A stretch of DNA of 64,000 nucleotides from NCBI GenBank assembly GCA_030374765.1, contig JARGXX010000105.1, positions 992,001 through 1,056,000 of the forward strand. The letters run 5' to 3'. The stretch is from Agarophyton chilense (Eukaryota > Rhodophyta > Florideophyceae > Gracilariales > Gracilariaceae). The notes below the pieces were generated by a model. That model searched no databases. It worked only from the letters and a program-made list of their open reading frames with translations, and was not told where the DNA came from. The translations under genes and the position numbers were made by a program. Shown here in pieces: positions 56,801-64,000 of this stretch. Each line of letters starts with the position of its first letter. Positions within the stretch are counted from its first letter, which is position 1.

Positions 56801-59140
56801 GTCATCGCGGGAGCTGTCATTGACATTGGGTTTCATGTGAGGAATGAGATGGGAAAAAGATCATTCAGCAAAGTTCTCTTACTCACTCACAATCTGATTC
56901 GATTAGCTATTATCTTGGTTTCGATGGAGAATATGATCGATTCTAGGTACTATATTGAAAAAAGTCTGTACATCGCGAAGCAATGTTTTCCGCGACGGAG
57001 TTTTCTTTTAAGGCTGATCAGCATCATGCACGAGACCATCTGCGTTCCGGAGGCTTCAAAGCGAATGGAGGTTGAGGGGAACCTTGCATCCATGGCTGTG
57101 GAAACTTATGGATCTATCGATGACGGAACTGACACAGGCATTTTAGGATCATTGATTACTGAGCTTTGCTGGTCAATGTTGGATACAACTGTGTCTCGTT
57201 TTCATGAAAGAGCCAGCAGCGAACACAACCTTCCCCTTATTGAAACACTCGAACAATGTGAAGAGGTCTTCAATGGGACGAGTAAATCTGAAGCTTTAAA
57301 TTCGATTTCCAAGGTTGAACTGAGATTGCTAATGGGTATGGCGTACACTGTTCTTGGTAACCATGAAAAAGCTACGCCGTTTATAGAGCCTTCGACCGTT
57401 CATGATTTCCACTCCTTATCCTCCCTGGGTATGTTTGCAACATTTTGTGTAGTGTGGTGCAACCTAGAATTGGCGAAAAATATGGAGAGAACCTCTGAAA
57501 ATTCCAAAGAGAGATTCATAACAAACAAGAAACCTTCTGCTCGCATCACAAGAAGCCGCTCAAGGAAAGCTGAAACTGTATGCTCTGAAGGAGCAGACTT
57601 TAAAAAAGAACGTGTCGAGAAAGCCAAAACAAGCTTGAAGATGGTCGAGCGGGAAGATGTATGGAATCTTGGGCTTCCATGGATCCAGAGGCGTTTGATG
57701 AGTATTCGGGGATTTTTAGTAGAAAGCCCTCAATCTGAGCCGTGTCGAGCGGTTCTGTCCATTGGTACAACTTTTAACTTGAGACGAAAATACGCTGCTC
57801 AGGTCCAAAGTAAGGTAAGCCCGGAACAAACAAGTACGAGCATTCCGGCTTTTCAGCAAACATCATGGACTTCTATCATGTCTGGCAGAAAACAGTTACA
57901 ACAAATCAAAGATTGGCTTCACGAAAAGAAAAGCGTGCTTGTGGGCCTCACCATCGACGAGCAGAGACAGAATATGTTGATATGGAGAATGAGTCGGACA
58001 GGAACAACGTCCAAAAGCCTCCTTCTTGCCGAAACTGGTCCCGTCTCCTACGATGGAGTTCTTTCTAGGATGGAAGATGTCTTGAGCCTTGTCAAAAATG
58101 GGGCTGCAAAACCTGGACAGAAGTTTTCAAAGCAAGAGAAAATTCAATGGTGGGAAGAACGTTCATGCTTGGATGAAGAGATGCGAAGTATTCTTATGGA
58201 TATCGAAACCCATTGGCTCGGAAGTGAAGGTGCTGCTCTGTTAGCCCCAACCATTCTCTCAGAAACGACTAGTGGCACAACATCGCGTCGTTCGAAACAA
58301 CGCTCACGAGCCACTCGAAAAGAGACCAAGGTGGACGAATCACCTGAGCTTCTTGTCAAGGCCTTGGAAAAACTAAGTCTACATGACGGAACTGCTTCCA
58401 GCTCTGGAAGGCAAGGAAGTTTCGCCGGTCATCTGATCTTGATCGTAGACACAGCATTAGAGCGGTTGCCATGGGAGTCCCTGCCAGTGTTGAGGAATCT
58501 AAACGTCACAGCGTCACGTGTGCCATCATTATCGTATCTGTACGATTGTATTCGGGATTCAAGTGAGGACATAGATGTAGAAAAGCTCTTCTATATCATC
58601 AATCCCGCAGGAGATTTGCAAAGAACCGAGAATCACTTTCAAAAAGTTCTCACCCAGTATCCCACATGGTCTGGGTTTTCGGGAATTGCAGAGGTAGATG
58701 CAGTCGCGGCAAAGTACGATGGAGAGGAAATATTCCTGTACTGCGGACATGGTTCTGGTGAGCAGTATTTCCCGCCGGTTCGCTTGTGTCGCAAAAGAAA
58801 AGCTCCTGTGGCGCTTCTGATGGGATGTTCATCGTTGCGACCTTCCAATCTTGGGATTGGAGACCAAGAAAGTAACGGCACAGCGATAAACTTTTTGATG
58901 CATGGTTCAAAAGCAGTTGTTGGTAACTTGTGGGATGTCACTGATGGGGAGATTGATCGTTTGACTACATCCATCCTTCGCGAATGGCTCGGCTTCGATG
59001 AGACTGGAAGTCGTGGCGAGCGAAGACTCACCCTAGCTGAAGCACTTGCCGAATCGCGGCCGAAATGCATGCTTCCTTATCTAGTAGGAGCAGCATGTGT
59101 GGTTATTGGTATTCCTCACCTTTATGCTAGTAGCTCGTAA
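53873..59140 (+). CDS. ESP1: Separase (cohesin-cleaving cysteine protease)
   Basis: The 1755-aa ORF without introns starts at ATG 53873. Separase cuts the cohesin kleisin (Rad21/Scc1) at anaphase onset and frees sister chromatids. The C-terminal protease shows the clan CD signatures: LYCGHGSGEQYF with catalytic His1626, ALLMGCSSLRP with catalytic Cys1652, and AVVGNLWDVTDGEIDR (~1685-1700). About 1100 N-terminal residues form the expected long helical repeat region. A basic Arg/Ser-rich stretch lies near residues 1220-1240, followed by a Ser/Thr/Arg-rich disordered segment around 1465-1490 before the catalytic half. The length is in the usual range (about 1600-2200). All catalytic motifs are intact. 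No securin candidate is visible in the window. Neighbours show no operon-like link. Confidence 0.95.
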   Translation: MVSAASKRLLDDVKAEEDISLRLQKHLSADGRIPRAEKLQLVTAILDHITSTGTSNQHETFLQALGFLRSLVPHMKTKSKSLVDTVATVERYSVNYGLRLIAKSGVQSHTLFLKESLLVIFQARMKNTQQPKPRPRITRSTPLLFEKENIDPQKCTESEPESLILQFLAASNNKISVRDMLPQADSPVVASTITGAITVLFTANDERFTLSQLLLLTQRLLMPWIEFLLSFGEVSLDSTACAYASRINRFLLVQCRITKSNPFDVFKVRSFAIKIGEIKLNRYAKELLQSANFLLRNKTLSEKEHLLASDLVFEVYEDAERFMSTFDVEDPKWFFEDVSAWIDSVFLLWSKKKLFPRIPKLIQRRKSIHCKNRHHSFLALCFSLQEALYNVGAFCKEKALVFEGDVQVFSKTMWAKVEEILRSSGFQNQSDYLQPPDLSSGEDEAENVGLESLRLLRVLEPVRQIIASVSKEQVNLPHGAECVLRIFLKTILRGLRTSFHQTKSSKVPELFEEVESRLQKMVGGAVQAARSLLHHYWDSHEPQCFGSVYKLTYCIINQHQRFCEDSARRWRSWVFVPLLSKFEIQLRTGNKGNCNESAEALERVAVVAEVCLSNPSELLQNTFIPTEFNSLFEIAREAYACLRQWSKMVFVSLNWLSIHSTAIRVREPGQVAKLAAQTFVQDAVNSILKESTLPTLESIALDYDFVLGILHEYVWWTYSNFDECKSVDRMDQLRYGIQLARLFYLKQCNSYDGSCAVDQLQFLWLLYACEDHDSRKDFTTAISGKIRCKGHMRTGVLSTQQRKSPCMSPHFSFAEELLSCWNALDADKFSDVGKSLSKLVKLTSSNPNMMDCLELRIISIEILEWIGVQLGLQSYGAFARQVGELLQLCRPRKNPSGSVIFETCLEDPLFEGSTLLKEDTKTIKWSYSTRYFGFQDGSLNLIVETEQTMQCLKSILLQLEIGRNRKKLKTREPTSCVIAGAVIDIGFHVRNEMGKRSFSKVLLLTHNLIRLAIILVSMENMIDSRYYIEKSLYIAKQCFPRRSFLLRLISIMHETICVPEASKRMEVEGNLASMAVETYGSIDDGTDTGILGSLITELCWSMLDTTVSRFHERASSEHNLPLIETLEQCEEVFNGTSKSEALNSISKVELRLLMGMAYTVLGNHEKATPFIEPSTVHDFHSLSSLGMFATFCVVWCNLELAKNMERTSENSKERFITNKKPSARITRSRSRKAETVCSEGADFKKERVEKAKTSLKMVEREDVWNLGLPWIQRRLMSIRGFLVESPQSEPCRAVLSIGTTFNLRRKYAAQVQSKVSPEQTSTSIPAFQQTSWTSIMSGRKQLQQIKDWLHEKKSVLVGLTIDEQRQNMLIWRMSRTGTTSKSLLLAETGPVSYDGVLSRMEDVLSLVKNGAAKPGQKFSKQEKIQWWEERSCLDEEMRSILMDIETHWLGSEGAALLAPTILSETTSGTTSRRSKQRSRATRKETKVDESPELLVKALEKLSLHDGTASSSGRQGSFAGHLILIVDTALERLPWESLPVLRNLNVTASRVPSLSYLYDCIRDSSEDIDVEKLFYIINPAGDLQRTENHFQKVLTQYPTWSGFSGIAEVDAVAAKYDGEEIFLYCGHGSGEQYFPPVRLCRKRKAPVALLMGCSSLRPSNLGIGDQESNGTAINFLMHGSKAVVGNLWDVTDGEIDRLTTSILREWLGFDETGSRGERRLTLAEALAESRPKCMLPYLVGAACVVIGIPHLYASSS

Positions 59141-59598
59141 ATGTGTAAATAAGCTTGTAGTTGCTGACCGTCACCACGAAATGGAAAGAACTCTGCGACG
59201 TGAAGGTAAGGATTACACTTTTGCAATGATATGCGTTACTGCCATTTTTGTTTGAAGGGAACAGACGGGTTATCGCCAACTCACAATCATTCGCGCCTTG
59301 CCCATCAGATTTAGCACAACGAGCAAGTTTGTGTGATACGAGACACCGTAAAGGCAAGACAAGCCAACGAATGTATATGATAACTGTTTTATGGTTTACT
59401 TAACAATGAATACTGTTTTGTGTAGATGCAACGAGCACATTGTAGGCGGACACACCAGTTTGGTGGGATCCGCAAACATGACTTGGAATTGGACCGTGAC
59501 ATTAAGGAGACTTCTTCCCGTAGTTGGGAGTAAGCTGTTGCCATTGGGAACGCATTTGCAACTTTAAACACCATTGAGCAGCAGTACGAGAAAACGCA
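59141..59598. other. Intergenic, 3' of separase
   Basis: AT-rich; minus-strand frames here lack motif support. Confidence 0.4.
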
Positions 59599-59814
59599 CT
59601 ATTTACGGTTGGATGAAGAGGAGGATGAGGTGGTTCCAGAAGGCGAAGCAGCTTTATCGGACTTCGACGGTTTGGACGGCTTCGCATGCCCATTAGGAGC
59701 ATTCCTGTACTTTGATTTTCTTGATGTGCGACAGTCTTCGCTTTCACAGTCTTCCCAGACTGTTTGGTAAGTACTACCGGTCTTCGGGTCGGGGATGGTA
59801 AGCATGAAACACAT
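59599..59814 (-). CDS. Small hypothetical protein
   Basis: 71 codons from ATG 59814 on the minus strand. The N-terminal half has a compact, Cys-containing sequence (IPDPKTGSTYQTVWEDCESEDC). The rest is Lys/Pro/Ser-rich and ends in a Ser run, likely disordered. A TTTTATCC lies just upstream and could be a weak TATA. Family unknown; it may be an exon of a longer gene. Confidence 0.35.
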   Translation of the reverse strand: MCFMLTIPDPKTGSTYQTVWEDCESEDCRTSRKSKYRNAPNGHAKPSKPSKSDKAASPSGTTSSSSSSNRK

Positions 59815-60773
59815 GGCGGGGATAAAAGCTCAGTGATGGTACGGGTTTGATACAGAGTCGGTGAAGAGAGGCACGGAAGATGTGGATGATGAACAGAGGA
59901 GCGAGAGCGGTGTGCAGTGCGGAGTAGCGGCGTGCTTTTATGCGTGTTTTCCAGAATGCTGATGCGACGTATGCGCTGAAATGGGCGCCAATGGGTAAGG
60001 TTGAGGGCAAGAATTACATGTTGAGGCAGACAAACAAGTAGTCCAAGATGTTGTGTGAGAGAGAAATTGTCAAACAGAAAGGTCAAAGTGGACGATAACG
60101 AGACATTGCGCGAGATGGGGCCATAAGGCGGTCTGCCAGTCGGCTCTTACATGTGCCTAACAAGCTACGCAGCGGCGTCATGTAAGACCGAAGGATGGGT
60201 TGGAATGACAGCGAAGCCTAACTCTTTTGGTGGCAGGCGCCCAAATAGGGTGGGAAAGAGCGTCGGCGACGTCGGGCAGAGTTCGCTGCTTGCTCTTCCG
60301 CGAGAAGAAGGGGAGACGAAGTGGAGCGAACGTGTTAAGCGCCAATTCTATCAACGTGTCACCGGCGAAGACTCCGCGCAGAGATGTTCACACCACCCTT
60401 TCGAATGTGAATTACACAACCGCGCTCTCCCAATCCATACGTAAGCTGCACCGCGCACTTCCCACAACGCAGACGTCGGTACCTATTCTGTTTACTCTGG
60501 CGACAACTGCGAGGTGCCCCCAAGTCGCCCGAATGGAGGCTACCCTGCGACCTTTCTCGTGGTAGCCCGGACATGGGCAACCGAAATCGCGGCTACGTTG
60601 TACAGCAGGGTCAGCAGGTGGTTGCCACGTGTGAGACCCGTGTTTGCCGCAATGCGATGCCAAAAGGTTCATCGCCAATCGCACCCGGTGTTTCTGAACC
60701 TAACCTCGCCTGCCCCATTGTGTTGGTTTATTTCCGCACGCCCGCCCGTCCATCCCTCCGCGGAATTGAAGCC
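59815..60773. other. Intergenic
   Basis: GC-richer than the surroundings. Several overlapping short ORFs occur on both strands, none with recognisable motifs. It probably contains divergent promoters for 59599-59814 (minus) and 60774-61235 (plus). Confidence 0.4.
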
Positions 60774-61235
60774 ATGCATTTCGACAAGCGAATCGCTTTC
60801 GCTGCAGCCGGGATCACAGCCGCTGGCGTTGGTTTCGCCACGGCATACTATCTGTACCGCTCTGAGAATGCTTCTTCTTGCCTCATAATTCTGCCGATTC
60901 GTCTGGAAAAGTATCATGAACAATATTTGCAACAAGTAGCCGAAAAATACACTCGAGGCGATCAGCAAAAGGCGTTGCAAACTATCGTGCAGCATTGCAT
61001 GAACGCTACTTCAGATGATACAGTGGATGAGCGCATTTTCAAAACTGTCAGATGTAATTCTTGCGGAAAGAAGGAAAAAGTTGCTTTTCAAGCAATGCTT
61101 CCAAAGACACAGGCTCAATTTATCACCACTATGGTCGCGAAGCATGATATTGGCGGCGGAGATGAGAAAGTGGTGCGAATTTTGTTTGAATATTGCATCA
61201 ACGACGTGGAAAATGCGCTCATTTTCGCTCAATAG
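60774..61235 (+). CDS. Hypothetical single-pass membrane protein
   Basis: 153 aa from ATG 60774; the frame is open further upstream (to 60573), but that part has poor composition. Residues 7-28 (AFAAAGITAAGVGFATAYYLY) form an N-terminal membrane anchor or signal anchor. The remainder is a soluble helical domain of ~120 aa with a CNSCGKK pair that might bind metal. Family not recognised. The gene converges on the adenosyltransferase gene, 176 bp away. Confidence 0.5.
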   Translation: MHFDKRIAFAAAGITAAGVGFATAYYLYRSENASSCLIILPIRLEKYHEQYLQQVAEKYTRGDQQKALQTIVQHCMNATSDDTVDERIFKTVRCNSCGKKEKVAFQAMLPKTQAQFITTMVAKHDIGGGDEKVVRILFEYCINDVENALIFAQ

Positions 61236-61411
61236 ACGCTCTGCAAAAAAGTACAATCGTGAGCAAACAGTCTGTGGGTAGTGTACTTTGCTTCTGCGCC
61301 GCATGTTAATCGTCTCGTGAGTGCGTAAATTGTACATAATATCTATCATACCTTTTCTATAGATCGCACAACGGCAATAATAATAATAATGTGTACTGTC
61401 CAAAGCCTGAA

Positions 61412-62146
61412 TCACCAGTTGGGCGGTGCATTGGCATTGGCTTCATCATCGAGAGCCGATCGATTTTCCCTCCATTTCACGTCTTGCACAGATACAATCT
61501 TGTTAACCATCCTGGACGCCACAAACAAGAAATCCGACAAGCGGTTAAGGAACCGGTATGCGCTAGGTTCAATCTGCTTCTCTTCAACATACAGAGGCGT
61601 GAGCAAACGCTCAGCTCGTCTTGCAATGGTCCTACCAATATGCAACGAAGCCGAAGCGGGGTGCCCACCTGGCAATAAAAAGGTGGACAATTCGGGTAGT
61701 TTAGTATCCATATCATCGATCCATCTCTCTAAATCTGTTGCTGCCCTTTCCGGAAACTCAGTGCGAATCACTTTAAACGTGGGCGATTTCTTGCGCGGTG
61801 TGGCTAGATAGGCACCCAGATCAAACAGAAAGTTTTGCACCAGTTGTAGGCGAGCAATTAAAATCGGTCGTTCAGACGGATGACACATGTGCTTGTGATC
61901 TGGAGATGGAACAAAAGTTTGCAAGTGAGAACAGGCAAGCCCGATTGCAGCGTTGCATTCATCCACGATTCCACTGAGAAAAGTGCTCTGTCAGGTGACT
62001 TGCGTCGATTTTCTTATGGGCGATGCGGCCGGCTAAAAGATAAGAAACACTTACTAAGCGTGCACCAAAACATGGGTTTTCGGTACGCGTGATCCGTTGA
62101 AGAGACTTGTTGTGCCCTCGTCACCAGTACCGGTGTATATCTTCAT
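61412..62146 (-). CDS. MMAB: ATP:cob(I)alamin adenosyltransferase (MMAB/PduO type), two exons
   Basis: Exon 1 is 62146-62055, exon 2 is 61973-61412; the 81-nt intron starts GTAAGTG and ends CTCAG. Splicing joins a Tyr codon and gives 217 aa. The enzyme moves the adenosyl group of ATP to cob(I)alamin to make adenosylcobalamin, the cofactor of methylmalonyl-CoA mutase. Exon 1 holds the ATP-binding TGTGDEGTTSLFNG. Exon 2 begins GIVDECNAAIGLA, then FLLPGGHPASASLHIGRT, IARRAERL and FLNRLSDFLF, all PduO-type signatures. No mitochondrial targeting sequence precedes the ATG, and upstream sequence has no in-frame ATG nearby, so a further 5' exon is possible. Both splice sites fit the protein alignment, so confidence is high. 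Confidence 0.92.
61974..62054 (-). other. Spliceosomal intron in the adenosyltransferase gene
   Basis: 81 nt, phase 2, with GTAAGTG at the 5' end and a pyrimidine-containing TTTTCTCAG at the 3' end. Unspliced reading hits a TAG at the exon 1 border. Confidence 0.88.
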
Positions 62147-62349
62147 GGCTGACTGCGAAACGAGATGGTGTAGAAGGTGTTGGGAAAGAGGGATGGGCTC
62201 TAGCTTAGTGCAGAGGGCAGAGGTCTTAGGCAAGCTTGCTCCAATTGTCTCTTCCCCCCGTATCTATATATCATTACACGTATTCACGTGATTCGTCGCC
62301 CAAAATAAAAATTTAGACTTTTTTCGGGTCGCAGGCGAGCGAAAAGTTG

Positions 62350-62422
62350 TGGATCTGCCGGGCTTCGATCCCGGTACCTCTCCCATGCTAAGGGAGCACT
62401 CTACCAATTGAGCTACAGACCC
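62350..62422 (-). tRNA. tRNA-Ala (anticodon AGC)
   Basis: 73 nt. The acceptor pairs GGGTCTG with CAGATCC (one G-T), discriminator A. The D-arm is AGCTCAATTGGTAGAGT, the anticodon stem CTCCC/GGGAG with loop TTAGCAT, and the T-stem CCGGG/CCCGG with loop ATCGAAG, as in plant-type tRNA-Ala. No intron; CCA not encoded. Internal A and B boxes are intact. Confidence 0.95.
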
Positions 62423-64000
62423 TTCTCGACATGTTCGAAGCACAGGTTTTTTTCATTTTATAAACACAATTATTTTGGATAAGTTAGATTTAGCTTCTGA
62501 AGACTGCGTCTTCTTGTTTTGATTCCCCATCTTCAATCCAATTTAGCTCAAGACGCATGTTTCTATTTCGGGCGCCACCTCTCACTTGAACAATTATTCT
62601 CTACATAGCCCGCCCAGAGTCAATTCGCCCTCTAGTTTCAAGCGTACTGTGAATGTATCGTTATGTTTTCTCTTGTATGGACAATCGCCTCCCTTATGCC
62701 TTTGTAGTTGAATCTTTCACAAGTCCTGGAATTCAATGTCAATACATTGCTTTTATTTCGAGCGCATGGTCTAATCGTACACGACTCGGAGCCTTCCCGA
62801 ATTCTTATTTTTATAGAATGGGAAACGTAGACGCTGTTGCTGCTATTTCACTGTACGCACCAACATTCCAGAAATCATACGATTTCTAGACAGCAGGTCA
62901 GTCGGTAGAGAACTCATAGGGAACAAAACATGCGATTCCAATTGATACAAAACCTACAGTTTTTCCTTGTTGGTTGATGTGTAGTATATACTTAGATCAA
63001 TCTAGTTTCTAGTATATGATACCTAACAGTTTTGGAAGAATGAAAACCTGCGCAAAGCCCATAACCTGTCACTTTTCTTTTTTTTACAGCCGCTCTAACA
63101 GTTCACACGATCGAAGCATGAGGCTTTCAGCTTCCGATGGCTGCCAGTAGGTCAAAATAACACTTACGGAAATTTGAAATTGGTCACCGCAACGAGAGCA
63201 GCTTTAATCCAATCTAAAACTATTCCAGGGCGCTTTTTGGAGTTTTTCCATGGCTTTACATTCAAATCTTAGGCTAACATTCTCAACTCTGTTCACATTT
63301 CCTCAGCACTCTGAAGGTCATCACTTCAGATTGGTATACAGCTCTCGCTGTATATTATTTACTACGCTTCATATGAGACTCATTTGAATCTCCATCTTTC
63401 TCAGGATTTATGGATTGGATTTTCGCCGCACGAGGTTTTGCTCTATATTTCCGGGTGAACCATTGCAGAGCTTCAGTTATCAGCAGTCTGCTGGAATGCT
63501 TTCTGAAGTAAAAAAAATCCTCTTCAGGAGAAAACTACACCATCGATAATTTTTGTAAACTTTGTCAATTTTCTTAAATGTTTGTGCCTGGACCTTTTCA
63601 GCACTGTATTCTTCTCTGGCTTCAACCTCAAAGATCACGAACTATCGTCCACAACCTGTAAACAACATCATATTTACTTCATTCTTGCATAATTTATGAA
63701 ATATTTCATCATCTATGGATTCTCGTCGTGTAGTGGGAAACAGAGTACACGACCGCGCACGTCTCATCACATCAGAGAGCGACTATAAACGCTTCTTTGG
63801 CACGCAATGGAAGACAAAACTAGTCAGCTGAAGTGTTAGAAAAGTGGTGGTTGTTGTACATAATTATTTGAGACACACTTTTGTCACGATAGAATTCGAG
63901 CTACCTGGTCGCGATAAATTATGCACTCTCAAAATTTTCAATGTAAAAGCAGGCGATCATATCAAAGTTCGGGAAACTGCTCAAAAAGCCATCATTTTCA
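62423..64000. other. Intergenic, right edge
   Basis: AT-rich, no ORF with protein-like composition beyond short chance frames. Any gene lies beyond the edge. Confidence 0.4.

Noticed and set aside
62653-62889. 78-codon ORF near the right edge
   Set aside because: Short, no motif, in AT-rich sequence with no other coding signs.

Overview
This window is nuclear DNA of a eukaryote with compact genes, very few introns and many retrotransposons. It holds a single-exon separase of 1755 codons, a cytosolic-type tRNA-Ala(AGC), one gene with a short GTAAGTG..CAG intron, and Copia, Gypsy and DIRS-type elements. A retrotransposon primer site also matches eukaryotic initiator tRNA-Met. A florideophyte red alga (Chondrus-like) would fit the intron-poor, LTR-rich character and the B12-linked gene, but that placement is inference.

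Layout. 1-3.5 kb: small genes, namely a minus-strand partial at the edge, a ketopantoate-reductase-like protein and doubtful ORFs. 3.5-18.2 kb: the most unusual region. A minus-strand broken gene (3505-7905) joins a ParB-like domain to a C-terminal 2-oxoglutarate/Fe(II) oxygenase domain. A plus-strand gene (15168-18224) joins an amino-DNA-methyltransferase to a SET domain. A young Copia element (8021-14575, TSD GGAAC) separates them. Removing it leaves the two genes head to head, with a control region of about 0.7 kb made of tandem repeats and two 75-bp palindromic blocks that are inverted copies of each other. The methyltransferase is interrupted by one TAA exactly at the Tyr codon of its DPPY motif. 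The ParB/oxygenase gene carries a frameshift, three in-frame stops and a solo LTR.

18.2-25.8 kb: a second Copia element, 5'-truncated, then an LTR of the first family without matching flanks, then mostly non-coding sequence with a row of splice-site-like motifs. 25.8-39.4 kb: decayed Gypsy elements. One minus-strand element has a chromodomain-like tail and sits in tandem with a gag fragment; a plus-strand one follows. 39.8-41.1 kb: an unrecognised decayed coding region. 43.0-47.1 kb: a decayed DIRS-like element (gag, RT, RNase H, tyrosine recombinase). 47-53 kb: mostly non-coding, with a LINE-like remnant and one small Cys-rich gene.

53.8-62.4 kb: host-gene territory, with separase, two small hypothetical proteins, a cob(I)alamin adenosyltransferase with one intron, and tRNA-Ala.

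The head-to-head pair is the candidate new system. One arm would write DNA (and perhaps histone) methyl marks. The other combines a DNA-binding or nuclease-type ParB fold with an oxidative enzyme that might erase or alter marks. This copy is dead. Whether it is a mobile element or a captured modification cassette cannot be decided here.
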